The position numbers were made by a program, and so were the translations under genes. From assembly GCA_017940465.1 (NCBI GenBank), contig JAGAYN010000017.1, positions 1 through 64,000 of the forward strand: DNA of 64,000 nt, given 5' to 3'. Of the stretch, positions 35,977-46,082 are shown piece after piece. Every line of letters begins with the position of its first letter. Position 1 is the stretch's first letter. The DNA is from Bacteroidales bacterium. GTDB taxonomy: Bacteria; Bacteroidota; Bacteroidia; Bacteroidales; P3. A model generated the notes under the pieces. That model did not search any database. It was not told the origin of the DNA and saw only the letters and a program-made list of their open reading frames with translations.

Positions 35977-36354
35977 ATGGCACGTATTGCAGGTATTGAC
36001 TTACCCAAGAACAAAAGAGGAGAGATAGGCTTGACCTATATCTACGGAATCGGACGTAGCACCGCCAAGGAGATTCTGGCCAAGGCCGGAGTGGACGAGG
36101 GCAAGAAGGTGCAGGACTGGACCGACGACGAGCAGAATGCCCTCCGCAACATCATCAACGATGAGTACAAGGTGGAAGGCGCGCTCCGTTCCGAGGTGCA
36201 GATGAACATCAAGCGACTGATGGATATCGGTTGCTACCGCGGCATCCGTCACCGTCTGGGTCTCCCTCTTCGCGGACAGAGCACCAAGAACAACGCCCGC
36301 ACCCGCAAGGGTAAGAAGAAAACAATCGCTAACAAGAAGAAAGCTACCAAGTAA
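35977..36354 (+). CDS. rpsM: 30S ribosomal protein uS13
   Basis: A 125-residue head protein contacting the P-site tRNA and bridge B1. [40 protein letters not shown] and [20 protein letters not shown] then [12 protein letters not shown] are diagnostic. First gene of the alpha part, 23 bases after rpmJ; 90 bases without a gene follow before rpsK. Confidence 0.98.
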   Translation: MARIAGIDLPKNKRGEIGLTYIYGIGRSTAKEILAKAGVDEGKKVQDWTDDEQNALRNIINDEYKVEGALRSEVQMNIKRLMDIGCYRGIRHRLGLPLRGQSTKNNARTRKGKKKTIANKKKATK

Positions 36355-36444
36355 GTAACGGTCGTAGCGCCCCAGCCGCGGATCAGAATACAGACATCAG
36401 GAGCGGTTGGAAGTAAAGAAACAAAGTAAAATCAAGCAAGAGAA

Positions 36445-36834
36445 ATGGCAAAAACTTCAAAACCGACCAAAAAGAGAGTCGTAAAAGTTGAACCTCAGGG
36501 AAGAGCATGCATCTTTGCATCCTTCAACAACGTCATCATTTCGTTGACGAACAATGCCGGTCAAGTGATTTCTTGGTCGTCTGCCGGAAAAATGGGCTTC
36601 CGCGGATCGAAGAAAAACACTCCGTATGCCGCCCAGATGGCTGCGGAAGATTGCGGCAAAGTTGCTTATGATTTGGGCCTAAGAAAAGTGAAGGTCTTCG
36701 TGAAGGGACCTGGTCAAGGACGTGAATCTGCAATCCGTGCAATCAACACTTGTGGTATCGAGGTGATGGAGATTACGGACATAACTCCGCTGCCGCACAA
36801 CGGCTGCCGTCCCCCGAAACGTCGTCGCGTGTAA
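36445..36834 (+). CDS. rpsK: 30S ribosomal protein uS11
   Basis: A 129-residue platform protein. [56 protein letters not shown] and [20 protein letters not shown] are conserved. Base composition here is less GC-rich than in the flanking rpsD, although the protein is fully normal. Confidence 0.98.
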   Translation: MAKTSKPTKKRVVKVEPQGRACIFASFNNVIISLTNNAGQVISWSSAGKMGFRGSKKNTPYAAQMAAEDCGKVAYDLGLRKVKVFVKGPGQGRESAIRAINTCGIEVMEITDITPLPHNGCRPPKRRRV

Positions 36835-36863
36835 TTATTAATCATCAAAAAGAGTAAAGAACA

Positions 36864-37469
36864 ATGGCAAGATACACAGGTCCGAAGACCAAAATTGCAA
36901 GAAAGTTCCACGAGCCTATCTATGGGCCGGACAAATATTATGAGAAGCGCCCCTATGCACCAGGCATGCACGGCCAGAGCCGTCGCCGCGGCAAGTTGTC
37001 CGAGTACGGTGTGCAGCTTCAGGAGAAGCAGAAGGCGAAGTACACCTACGGCATCCTCGAGCGCCAGTTCCGCAAGCTGTATGCCGAGGCTTCGCGCCGT
37101 GGCGGCATCACCGGTGAGGAGCTGATGAAGCTGATCGAGGCCCGCCTCGACAATGTGGTGTACCGTCTGGGCATCGCCCGTAGCCGTGCGCAGGCCCGCC
37201 AGTTGGTGTCGCACTGCCACATCGCTGTCAATGGCAACGTGGTGAACATCCCCTCCTACTCGCTGAGAGAGGGCGACGTGGTCTCTGTCCGCGAGCGCAG
37301 CAAGTCGCTGGAAATCATCACCGACTCGCTGGCCTCCCGCGCCAACAACTACCCGTGGCTCGAGTGGGACGGTGCCAGCCTGAGCGGCAAGTTCGTCAGC
37401 TTCCCCCAGCGTGCCGACATACCGGAGAACATCAACGAGCAGCTTATCGTTGATCTCTACTCCAAGTAA
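36864..37469 (+). CDS. rpsD: 30S ribosomal protein uS4
   Basis: A 201-residue 16S assembly initiator with an S4 RNA-binding domain ([20 protein letters not shown] then [20 protein letters not shown]). The N-terminus [19 protein letters not shown] lacks the zinc-binding cysteines found in some bacteria. [19 protein letters not shown] is typical. It precedes rpoA as in the alpha operon. Confidence 0.98.
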   Translation: MARYTGPKTKIARKFHEPIYGPDKYYEKRPYAPGMHGQSRRRGKLSEYGVQLQEKQKAKYTYGILERQFRKLYAEASRRGGITGEELMKLIEARLDNVVYRLGIARSRAQARQLVSHCHIAVNGNVVNIPSYSLREGDVVSVRERSKSLEIITDSLASRANNYPWLEWDGASLSGKFVSFPQRADIPENINEQLIVDLYSK

Positions 37470-37534
37470 ACAATATAACACAGGGTGACGGCCTGTGAAC
37501 GGCAGGCCGTGAAACAACAAAGAAAGGATATACA

Positions 37535-38527
37535 ATGGCAATATTATCATTCCAAAAGCCCGACAAGGTGGTCATGCTCGAGGCCGACGACTTCCGCGGA
37601 TCGTTTGAATTCCGTCCGCTGGAGCCTGGCTACGGCACCACCATCGGCAACGCCCTGCGTCGCGTGCTTCTTTCGTCGCTCGAAGGCTATGCAATCACTT
37701 CGGTCCAGATTGACGGTGTCGACCACGAGTTTTCCTCGCTGCCCGGCGTGGTGGAGGACATGACCGACATCATCCTGCGCCTGAAGCAGATCCGCTTCCG
37801 CCGCCAGCTGGAAGACTATGACCACGAGAAAATCACCTTCACGGTGAAGAACCAGACCGTGTTCAAGGCCGGCGACCTCAACAGCAACCTCAACGGGTTC
37901 CAGGTGCTCAACCCCGACCTGGAGATCTGCCACATGGAGGCCCAGACCGAGCTCCGCATCGGCCTCTCCATCGACAAGGGGCGCGGCTATGTGCCGGCCG
38001 ACGAGAACAAGCGCGCCACCGACCCGATAGGTGTGATAGCCATCGACTCGATCCACACCCCGATAACGAATGTGATGTACGCCGTGGACGACTACCGCGT
38101 CGAGCAGCGCACCGACTACGAGAAGCTCACGTTCGATATCGAGACCGATGGCTCCATCCACCCCAAGGAGGCCCTGAAGGAAGCCGCTGCCATACTGATT
38201 CAGCACTTCCTGCTCTTCTCTGACGAGCGTATCACCCTCGAGGTGGAGACCAAGCCGGTGCAGGAGGAGTTCGACGAGACCACGTCGCACATCCGCCAAC
38301 TGCTGAAGACCAAGCTCATCGACCTCGACCTCTCCGTCCGCGCCTTGAATTGCCTCAAGGCCGCCGAGGTGGACACGCTGGGCGACCTGGTGGCCTTCAA
38401 CAAGTCCGACCTGCTGAAATTCCGCAACTTCGGTAAAAAATCGCTCACTGAACTGGAGAACCTGGTCGCCTCCAAGAACCTCGAGTTCGGTATGAATGTA
38501 GCAAAGTATAAACTTGATAAAGAATAA
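37535..38527 (+). CDS. rpoA: RNA polymerase alpha subunit
   Basis: A 330-residue subunit. The N-terminal assembly domain shows [20 protein letters not shown] then [12 protein letters not shown], and the [16 protein letters not shown] segment. The C-terminal domain has two helix-hairpin-helix turns ([20 protein letters not shown] and [19 protein letters not shown]) that bind UP-element DNA and activators. It is 65 bases after rpsD and 8 before rplQ. Confidence 0.98.
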   Translation: MAILSFQKPDKVVMLEADDFRGSFEFRPLEPGYGTTIGNALRRVLLSSLEGYAITSVQIDGVDHEFSSLPGVVEDMTDIILRLKQIRFRRQLEDYDHEKITFTVKNQTVFKAGDLNSNLNGFQVLNPDLEICHMEAQTELRIGLSIDKGRGYVPADENKRATDPIGVIAIDSIHTPITNVMYAVDDYRVEQRTDYEKLTFDIETDGSIHPKEALKEAAAILIQHFLLFSDERITLEVETKPVQEEFDETTSHIRQLLKTKLIDLDLSVRALNCLKAAEVDTLGDLVAFNKSDLLKFRNFGKKSLTELENLVASKNLEFGMNVAKYKLDKE

Positions 38528-38535
38528 GAAAGAAT

Positions 38536-39048
38536 ATGAGACACGGTTGCAAAATAAATCATCTGTCCAGAACCCACTCCCATCGCATCGCGATGCTGTC
38601 CAACATGGCCACCTCGCTCATCATGCACAAACGCATCGAGACCACCGTGGCCAAGGCCAAGGCGCTGCGCGTCTACGTCGAGCCGCTCATCAACCGCTCG
38701 AAGGAAGACACCACCCACAACCGCCGCATCGTCTTCAGCTACCTGCACAGCAAGGAGGCCGTCAATGAGCTCTTCCGCGAGGTGTCGCAGAAGGTGGCCC
38801 AGCGCCCCGGCGGCTACACCCGCATCCTCAAGACCGGCATCCGCCACGGCGACAACTCCGAGATGTGCATCATCGAGTTGGTGGACTACAACGAGAACAT
38901 GCTGAAGGAGCCCAAGGCCAAGAAGGCCAAGACCACACGCCGCTCGCGCGCCAAGAAGGCCGAGGCAGCCCCTGTGGCCGAGGCGCCCATGGCCGAAGCC
39001 CCCGCTGCAGAGGCTCCCGCCGCCGAGGAATCCCCCAAGGCCGAGTAA
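38536..39048 (+). CDS. rplQ: 50S ribosomal protein bL17 with a low-complexity tail
   Basis: A 170-residue protein. Residues 1-125 are normal bL17: [28 protein letters not shown]-like [20 protein letters not shown] and [20 protein letters not shown]. The last 40 residues are a Lys-then-Ala/Pro/Glu-rich tail ([20 protein letters not shown]), a common kind of extension of this protein in Bacteroidetes. It ends the ribosomal block and is followed by a terminator 40 bases on. Confidence 0.97.
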   Translation: MRHGCKINHLSRTHSHRIAMLSNMATSLIMHKRIETTVAKAKALRVYVEPLINRSKEDTTHNRRIVFSYLHSKEAVNELFREVSQKVAQRPGGYTRILKTGIRHGDNSEMCIIELVDYNENMLKEPKAKKAKTTRRSRAKKAEAAPVAEAPMAEAPAAEAPAAEESPKAE

Positions 39049-39087
39049 GCCGCAGGGCCCTCCCGCCGAGGGTCCACATCCTACCCC

Positions 39088-39118
39088 AAGCCCCCGTATC
39101 GGGGGCTTTTCTTGTTTG
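39088..39118 (+). terminator. Terminator of the ribosomal block
   Basis: A 9-bp stem (39088-39096 with 39100-39108), a 3-base loop and TTCTTGTTT. Confidence 0.75.
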
Positions 39119-39143
39119 CAGTGCGGACTCTTTTTCGGCCGAT

Positions 39144-39218
39144 GGTCCATAAGCGTTCATAACGGTTCACAGTCGAAGTAAATACCTATGGGATACCTAC
39201 CGGATACCTACCGGGTTC
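39144..39218 (+). repeat. Intergenic element R, copy 4
   Basis: GGTCCATAAGC, GTTCATAACG, GTTCACAGTCG, the core AAGTAAATACC, then TATGGGATACC and TACCGGATACC units. Every step is 10 or 11 bases. Confidence 0.85.
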
Positions 39219-39312
39219 GGAGGGCCTCACCCCCCATCCCCCTCTCCTTTCAAGAGAGGGGGCGTGGAATGTGGAGTAGAGAAGGGGCGGGATTTTGGAC
39301 TTGATTATTTGC

Positions 39313-39601
39313 ATTGTGCTGAGAAAGCCTTGAAGAGGCTAAATTTTCAGTAACCCCACACAAGCGAAGCGCAGTGTGGGGGCTGAAAACCAGCCTAATC
39401 AGTGCGTCTCGGAGAGACGCGACATTGCCAGCTTGATTGTATGAGGATAATCAAATATTGTGCCGATAAAGCCTCGAAGAGGCTGAATTTTCAGTAACCC
39501 CACACAAGCGAAGCGCAGTGTGGGGACAGAAAGCCAGGCTAATCGGTGCGTCTCGGAGAGACGCGACATTGCCGGATCGGTTGTATGCGGATAATCAAAT
39601 T
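39313..39601. repeat. Two tandem copies of a 144-bp element
   Basis: Unit 1 starts at 39313 and unit 2 at 39457; they are about 90 percent identical by eye. Each holds two dyads: CCCACAC...GTGTGGG around an AAGCGAAGCGCA loop, and GCGTCTC-GGA-GAGACGC. Each ends near GATAATCAAAT. A minus-strand reading frame of about 100 codons crosses both units only because the period is divisible by three. I do not regard it as a gene. Confidence 0.85.
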
Positions 39602-39615
39602 TTCCTCTAAAAAAA

Positions 39616-39675
39616 ACACGAATGGCCACGAATTGCCCATTAATAATTAAATGGTAAATTCGTGGCCATTCGTGT
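39616..39675. repeat. Long inverted repeat, 19-bp perfect arms
   Basis: Arms 39616-39634 and 39657-39675 are perfectly complementary (ACACGAATGGCCACGAATT). The 22-base centre contains a smaller CCATT/AATGG stem. It is followed by a T-rich stretch at 39684-39692, so it could terminate transcription. Similar ACGAATGGCCACGAA palindromes are, to my memory, frequent in Bacteroidetes genomes. Confidence 0.8.
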
Positions 39676-39725
39676 GTTAATGTGTTTTTTTTCATGCGTC
39701 TGTGTTTCAATCAAAATTTTTTATG

Positions 39726-39734
39726 TAAATTTGC
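39726..39734 (+). promoter_or_regulatory. -7 box upstream of the FISUMP lipoprotein
   Basis: TAAATTTGC. The -33 element is poor (TTTC at 17 bases). It implies a leader of about 200 bases. Confidence 0.5.
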
Positions 39735-39847
39735 ACGGCGAAATATGAAGCAATGTGTACATAACATGCTGATTTTCACCACCCCCCATACTCTGAAGGG
39801 GTAGGGGTTGCGTGTCTGCTTTCTTCGTTTCCCAATATGGGTCTCCG

Positions 39848-39877
39848 CTCCGCCGCCGTGCCGCCACGGCGGCGGAG
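39848..39877 (+). other. GC hairpin in the leader of the FISUMP lipoprotein gene
   Basis: Perfect 13-bp arms (39848-39860 and 39865-39877) with a 4-base loop, about 65 bases before the start codon and without a following T-run. It could be a pause, an RNA-stability element or a repeat remnant. Confidence 0.5.
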
Positions 39878-39941
39878 GGACGGCTGTTGCCATGAATACA
39901 TGTTTAATCCAAATATTTTTACCAATCAAATCTAAAAAACC

Positions 39942-40649
39942 ATGAAGAAAACCTTCAAGATGCTGGCCCTTGTGGCCATGGGAGCCGCGCTGGCGATGAC
40001 GGCCTGCGGCAAAGACGACGATGACAAGAACGACAACCCCACGGGTGGCGGAAACGGCGGCGGCAGCGGCACGGAGAGTGCTGAGTGGGTAGACTTGGGG
40101 TTGCCCTCTGGCCTTTTGTGGGCGACGTGCAACGTGGGCGCCAGTGCGTCCGAGGAGCCTGGCGATTACTATGCCTGGGGTGAGACTGCGACCAAGAGCG
40201 AATACAACTGGAGTACGTACAAGTACTGCACCGTAGATGAGGACGACAACTTAAAGACGTTGACCAAGTACAACACCGACGGCCTGACCACCCTGCAGGC
40301 CTCAGATGATGTCGCCACCGCCAAACTTGGCAGCGGCGCCCGCATCCCCACCGCCGACGAGTGGCGCGAACTCATCAACAACACCACTGCCGAGTGGACC
40401 ACGGTGAACGGTGTCAACGGAAGGAAGTTTACCGCCGCTAACGGCAACAGCCTCTTCCTGCCCACCGCCGGCCGCCGCTGGGACGACGACCTCGACTACG
40501 AGGGTGAGGACGGCCTCTACTGGTCCTCGTCGCTCGACGCGAGCCGCCCGGACGGCGCGTGGTACTTCAGCTTTGGTTCGGGTTACCAGAACATAGACAT
40601 CGACTACCGCGGCGGCGGTATCTCCGTCCGCGCTGTGCGTCAGAAATAA
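39942..40649 (+). CDS. FISUMP-domain lipoprotein
   Basis: A 235-residue surface-type lipoprotein. The signal ends in the lipobox AMTAC (Cys21-22 region), followed by an acidic and Gly-rich linker (about 24-46). The rest matches the Fibrobacter succinogenes major paralogous domain: WVDLGLPSGLLWATCNVGAS, GDYYAWGET, ARIPTADEWRELI, FLPTAGRRW, LYWSSSLD and a final ISVRAVRQK. The fold is related to FGE-sulfatase/C-type lectin-like modules. The function is unknown; such proteins occur in large families on Bacteroidetes surfaces. The next gene also has an FGE-like fold. Confidence 0.88.
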   Translation: MKKTFKMLALVAMGAALAMTACGKDDDDKNDNPTGGGNGGGSGTESAEWVDLGLPSGLLWATCNVGASASEEPGDYYAWGETATKSEYNWSTYKYCTVDEDDNLKTLTKYNTDGLTTLQASDDVATAKLGSGARIPTADEWRELINNTTAEWTTVNGVNGRKFTAANGNSLFLPTAGRRWDDDLDYEGEDGLYWSSSLDASRPDGAWYFSFGSGYQNIDIDYRGGGISVRAVRQK

Positions 40650-40676
40650 CCTTTATAGTCTCTCGCGTCACCATCC

Positions 40677-40704
40677 AACGGATGCGCCGCCAGGCGCATC
40701 CGTT
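40677..40704 (+). terminator. Hairpin after the FISUMP gene
   Basis: A 12-bp perfect stem (40677-40688 with 40693-40704), a 4-base loop and then TTAATAG. The T-run is weak. Confidence 0.65.
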
Positions 40705-40798
40705 TAATAGATGCAACTGGATGAATCCAATAGATGGAGGGATGCCGGTGCGGCAGAATATTTTTGCTGAATGGTGGTTGAATTCCGTTTTTTTTGTG

Positions 40799-40807
40799 TA
40801 TATTTGC
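40799..40807 (+). promoter_or_regulatory. -7 box of the FGE-like lipoprotein gene
   Basis: TATATTTGC, with TTG ending at 40780 as a possible -33 element at 18 bases. Confidence 0.55.
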
Positions 40808-40882
40808 AGTCGGCAGCACAAGGGCGGAAACGCTTCTGTGTGCGCTTAAGTGATTGTGACACATTGAATTGCAAGAAACGAT

Positions 40883-41758
40883 ATGAATAAGATGACCATG
40901 AAGAAAAGAATCTATACGCTGGTGCTCGCGGTGGCGGGTGCGGCGATGCTGGCTGTGTCGTGCGGCCCGGACGAGGTGGTCGAGCCTGCGGACCCGACAT
41001 ATCCTGTAGGTGGCGTGATGCGCCAGACGGTGACCATTACCGGCCCCTCGGGCCAGAAGGTCGACATGGAGATGGTGCTTGTCCGCGGCGGCCTGTTCTA
41101 TCGCGGTGCCCTGCCGACCGACCCGGAGGCGTTGGACTGTGAGCGTCCTATGCATCCAGTGCTTATCACGTCGGATTATTATATCAGTGCCTACGAGGTG
41201 ACGCAGGAGCAGTACGAGGTGCTCACCGGCGGCCAGAACCCCAGCGTGTTCGCCCGCGGGGGAGACTATCCTGTGGAGAACGTCACCTATGAGGAGGCGG
41301 AAGTCTTCTGCCAGACCCTTTCCAACCGCACGGGTTCCACTTTCATGCTGCCTACCGAGGCGCAGTGGGAGTACGCTGCTCGCGGAGGTCACTTCGCCCC
41401 CCAGGAGGCCACGCTGTATGCGGGCTCGAACCATGTGGAGCGCGTGGCGTGGTACGGTGCCAACAGCGAGTTGATGCCGCGCCGGGTGGGCGAGAAGGCC
41501 CCCAATGCGCTGGGTTTGTACGACATGAGCGGCAACGTGTGGGAGTGGTGCCGCGACTGGTATGCCGACACGGTCTACCGCAACTATGTGAAAGACACGG
41601 CGGTGAATCCCTACTATAACATCGAGATCGAGGAACGCGTGATACGTGGCGGCGGCTGGAACGGCGCCACATCGAGCTGCCGCGTGTCCGACCGCGACCA
41701 CTATGTCCCCACCGAGCGTGCCGGATATGTGGGATTCCGTGTGGTCCAGGAAATCTAA
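40883..41758 (+). CDS. Formylglycine-generating-enzyme-like (SUMF1) lipoprotein
   Basis: A 291-residue lipoprotein (lipobox LAVSC near residue 25). The FGE-sulfatase domain runs from about 55 to the end: MEMVLVRGGLFYRG, YYISAYEVTQEQYEVLTG, PVENVTYEEAEVFCQTLS, FMLPTEAQWEYAARGG, GLYDMSGNVWEWCRDWY and VIRGGGWNG, ending GYVGFRVV. The family includes true formylglycine generators, but many lipoproteins in it (GldK-like and others) are structural. The copper-binding cysteine pair of active aerobic enzymes is not evident, and no sulfatase gene is nearby. Met6 is an alternative start. It lies between the ribosomal block and enolase. Confidence 0.9.
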   Translation: MNKMTMKKRIYTLVLAVAGAAMLAVSCGPDEVVEPADPTYPVGGVMRQTVTITGPSGQKVDMEMVLVRGGLFYRGALPTDPEALDCERPMHPVLITSDYYISAYEVTQEQYEVLTGGQNPSVFARGGDYPVENVTYEEAEVFCQTLSNRTGSTFMLPTEAQWEYAARGGHFAPQEATLYAGSNHVERVAWYGANSELMPRRVGEKAPNALGLYDMSGNVWEWCRDWYADTVYRNYVKDTAVNPYYNIEIEERVIRGGGWNGATSSCRVSDRDHYVPTERAGYVGFRVVQEI

Positions 41759-41786
41759 TCATCATCATCCATACAAAAAACAATAA

Positions 41787-43085
<1,299 letters not shown>

Positions 43086-43132
43086 AGCGGCAGGCGACTA
43101 CCGGACCGGTTCGCTCTTTGCGGACGGCAGAA

Positions 43133-43166
43133 AGCAGGCAGGGGCAACGCCCCTGCCTGCTTTTTT
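43133..43166 (+). terminator. Terminator of eno
   Basis: A 13-bp stem (43133-43145 with 43149-43161), a 3-base loop and six T residues. Confidence 0.9.
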
Positions 43167-43185
43167 GCATCCCGGCGGGGGTGGA

Positions 43186-43262
43186 GGTCCATATCCGTCC
43201 ATATCGGTTCTCAGTCGAAGTAAATACCTACAGGATACCTACCGGATACCTACCGGATGCCC
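43186..43262 (+). repeat. Intergenic element R, copy 5
   Basis: GGTCCATATCC, GTCCATATCGG, the core AGTCGAAGTAAATAC, then ACAGGATACCT-type 11-base units. Its right end provides the stop and the last codons of the convergent CapA gene. Confidence 0.85.
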
Positions 43263-44458
43263 ATGGGGTGCCTGTTGGGGGTGCGCAGGGGGAGGGGAGC
43301 GGTGAGGGAGGGGCGTGCGGCGTGGTAGAAGCGGTGCTCGGTGATGGTGGCGCCGCTGGGGAGGGCGCAGGCGTCGAGGCGGGCGCGTGTGTTGTCGGAG
43401 AAGCGCTGCAGGGCTTTCAGGTTCTCGCCGGAGATCTGGTAGAGGTGGGGATGTTCGGTCGCGTCGGTGGAGGGGACGATGTAGTATTGGTAGAGGCTGT
43501 CCACGGTGCCGCGGTGCACCCAGTAGGGCATGTAGCGGCAGCGGCTGGTCACGATGCGCGAGCCCTGCTTGAGGAGGTCGAGTTCGACCATGATGCCGCC
43601 GTCGGTGTTCAGGTCGCGTTGGTTGCTGACGAGGTTGCCCATCGAGTAGACCACTATCTCGGGGTGGCGGTTGTTGTCGGGGATGGCGTCGAGGGTGAAG
43701 TTCTGCACCACGTGGGGGTGGCCGCCGATGACGGCGTCGCATCCGTGTTCGAGCAGCCAGCGGGCGGTGGCTTCCTGCTCGGCGTTGGCCTTGGTGGCGT
43801 ATTCGATGCCCCAATGGATGAGGGTGATGATGTACTCGGCGCCGCGCAGACGTGCCACGGCGAGGTCGCGAGCCATGAGGGCGGTGTCGATAAGGTTGAC
43901 GATGTTGGGGCTCACGGCCGGGATGCCGTTGGTGCCGTAGGTGTAGGTGAGCAGTGCCAGGCGGAAGCCGTTGCGGTCGATGATGAGCGGGTGTTCGGCG
44001 TTGCGCTGCCCGAGGTCGCGGTAGGTGCCCAGGTGGGGTATGCCGAGGGTGTCCAGCACGCGGAGGGTGCGTTCGAGGCCGCCCTTGCCGCGGTCCATGC
44101 AGTGGTTGTTGGCGGTGGTCATGATGTCGAAGCCGGCATCCTTGGCGGCCAGGGCCAGTTCGCGGGGCGAGGAGAACTGCGGGTAGCCGGTGTAGGGAGG
44201 GCCTGCGAGGGTGACTTCGAGATTGACGATGGCCAGGTCGGCGCTCTGTATGTAGTCCTTCACGTAGCGGAAGCAGGGTGTGTAGTCGTAGCTGCCGTCG
44301 GGCCGGAGGGCTGCCTTGTGTTGAGGCGTGTGGCCCATGAGGTCGCCGGCGAAGATGAGCTTCAGGCTTTGGCCCGTTGCCGGCCCGGTTGCCGACAGGA
44401 GGAAGGCTGCCAGCAGGAGGAACCGGGCGGGGATGCGGAGGCGTCTATGTGTGTCCAT
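43250..44458 (-). CDS. CapA family (poly-gamma-glutamate synthesis type) secreted protein
   Basis: A 402-residue protein with a signal peptide (cut near TGPATGQS). The CapA metallophosphoesterase-like fold is shown by KLIFAGDLMGH, LAIVNLEVTLAG, IMTTANNHCMDRG, IITLIHWGIEY, AVIGGHPHVVQNF and VVYSMGNLVSN. The exact enzymatic role of CapA in poly-gamma-glutamate systems is not settled, and no capB or capC is near. The last residues, NRHPMGIR and the TAG, are encoded by the edge of an R element. It is followed 21 bases upstream by the C69 peptidase gene on the same strand, suggesting co-transcription. It is the second CapA protein in the window. Confidence 0.9.
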   Translation of the reverse strand: MDTHRRLRIPARFLLLAAFLLSATGPATGQSLKLIFAGDLMGHTPQHKAALRPDGSYDYTPCFRYVKDYIQSADLAIVNLEVTLAGPPYTGYPQFSSPRELALAAKDAGFDIMTTANNHCMDRGKGGLERTLRVLDTLGIPHLGTYRDLGQRNAEHPLIIDRNGFRLALLTYTYGTNGIPAVSPNIVNLIDTALMARDLAVARLRGAEYIITLIHWGIEYATKANAEQEATARWLLEHGCDAVIGGHPHVVQNFTLDAIPDNNRHPEIVVYSMGNLVSNQRDLNTDGGIMVELDLLKQGSRIVTSRCRYMPYWVHRGTVDSLYQYYIVPSTDATEHPHLYQISGENLKALQRFSDNTRARLDACALPSGATITEHRFYHAARPSLTAPLPLRTPNRHPMGIR

Positions 44459-44479
44459 GCGGCCCAGGGGGAGTAGGGG

Positions 44480-46057
44480 TTAGAAGCCGGTGCCGAAGAG
44501 GTGCCAGTATTGTGCCTCGAGCTGCTGCCAGGCGTGGGCGGCATTGTCGTAGTGGCGGTAGGTGTAGTCGTTGAGGAGTTCGGCCCAGCGGTCGTTGGGG
44601 CTGTTCTTGAGGGTGGGTTCGAGGGTGTTGAGCCCCTCGAAGGCCTCTTTTTCGAGGCGCAGCACTTCGTCGAGCATGCTCTTTTTGGTGCGCTGCCAGC
44701 CGACGGTGGCCAGTTTGTTGGCGCGGCGGAAGTCCCAGAGGGCTGCGTTGGGGTCGTATTTTTTCTGTCCGCAGAGGGCGAAAGCGTTGGGGAGGCGTGT
44801 GTTGCCGCAGAAGACGGGGATGCGGGGGGACTGGCCCGGATTGTCGAAAGAGAGCCAGAGGACGCCGCCCACTTGGTCGGGGAGCCAGTCGCGGAGCTGG
44901 GCCACCCAGCTGTAGGAGCACCAGGCGACGCTGACCGTGCGCACGAAGTCGATGGTGCCGGGGGCGATGTGATTGAGGGTTTTCTGCATGGTGCCGTTGA
45001 GCCAGGGGTTGGCCATGGGGCTGACGATGGTGTCCTTGTACTTGGAGCCGTCGTCGCGTTTGCGGTCGACGACCATCTGCACGTTGCGCGTCATGTCCAG
45101 TTCGGTGCCTTCGTAGGTGGAGCGGAGGAGCGCCATGACCTCCTGTGCGGAGACTTTCTTGTCGGGCACGACGCTGAAGGGTAGCTCGTCGGCGTCGCGG
45201 CGGAGGCCGAGGGAGGGGGCGAGGGAGGAGAGGATGAACCATTCGCGTTCGCGGAAGTTCTTGCCTCCGGCGTAGTCGGGGCAGAAGGCGCGCCAGAAGA
45301 CGAACTCGCCTCGGCCGTCCCAGAGTTTGTATTTACGGGCCACGGCCTCGATGTTGTCCGAGCAGAGGAAGTAGTCGGGGTTGCTGCGTTGCAGTTTGCC
45401 GATGCGGGGGATGTTGGCGCTGACGCCGACGTGACCGTCGGGGATGCGCTGCGCGGCCCAGATGCCGCCTGTCTCGCGTTTGCCGCAGCCGAGGATTTCC
45501 ATCTGCCAGACTTCTTTCTTGTCGGCGATGGTGATGCACTCGCCGCCGTCGCCGTAGCCGTACTGGCGTATGAGGTCGGCGATGAGTTGGATGGCCTGCC
45601 GCGCGGAGGTGCAGCGCTGGAGGGCCACGCGCTGGAGTTCCTCGATGGTGAACATGCCGTCGGGGTTGCGGAGGGTGTCGGGTCCGCCGAAGGTGGTTTC
45701 GCCGATGGCGAGCTGGTATTCGTTGAGTGAGGGGTAGGCGGTGTTGAGGTAGGCGTAGGTGTGTCCTGCCTCGGGGATGGTGCCTGCGACGCGGATGCCG
45801 GTGGTGTCGGCGCGGAAGGCGGTGTGCATGGTGCCGCGGTGGACGGTGTGGCGGTCGCCGTTCTGGTGGGTGGCGGCGGGCTCGATGGATAGCCAGGTGC
45901 GGTAGCGTCCGTCGCAGGTGTGGGATGTGATGACGCTTCCGTCGGCGCTGGCCCGTTTGCCCACCATGATGGAGGTGCAGGATTCTTTGGGGTTGGCCTG
46001 CGCCAGGGCTGCCAAGGGCAGGGCCACGAGCAGCGCAAGGAGTAATCTTTTCTTCAT
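44480..46057 (-). CDS. C69 family dipeptidase
   Basis: A 525-residue Ntn-hydrolase of family C69 (PepD/DipA type). After a signal peptide (LPLAALAQA), the likely nucleophile is Cys27 in ESCTSIMVGKRAS, exposed once the leader is removed. SADGSVITSHTCDGR and GGECITIADKKEVWQMEILG are typical, as is the SAVAWCSY-like SVAWCSYSWVAQLRDWLPD stretch in the C-terminal half. It should release dipeptides in the periplasm or outside the cell. It lies between the CapA gene and the A-type flavoprotein gene on the same strand. Confidence 0.92.
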   Translation of the reverse strand: MKKRLLLALLVALPLAALAQANPKESCTSIMVGKRASADGSVITSHTCDGRYRTWLSIEPAATHQNGDRHTVHRGTMHTAFRADTTGIRVAGTIPEAGHTYAYLNTAYPSLNEYQLAIGETTFGGPDTLRNPDGMFTIEELQRVALQRCTSARQAIQLIADLIRQYGYGDGGECITIADKKEVWQMEILGCGKRETGGIWAAQRIPDGHVGVSANIPRIGKLQRSNPDYFLCSDNIEAVARKYKLWDGRGEFVFWRAFCPDYAGGKNFREREWFILSSLAPSLGLRRDADELPFSVVPDKKVSAQEVMALLRSTYEGTELDMTRNVQMVVDRKRDDGSKYKDTIVSPMANPWLNGTMQKTLNHIAPGTIDFVRTVSVAWCSYSWVAQLRDWLPDQVGGVLWLSFDNPGQSPRIPVFCGNTRLPNAFALCGQKKYDPNAALWDFRRANKLATVGWQRTKKSMLDEVLRLEKEAFEGLNTLEPTLKNSPNDRWAELLNDYTYRHYDNAAHAWQQLEAQYWHLFGTGF

Positions 46058-46082
46058 GGTCGATGTATGTGTTTGGATGGAT

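Noticed and set aside
39399..39710. Minus-strand reading frame of about 103 codons with repeated SRLSETH words
   Set aside because: It is the translation of the 144-bp tandem repeat and the inverted repeat; the repeated peptide follows from a period divisible by three.
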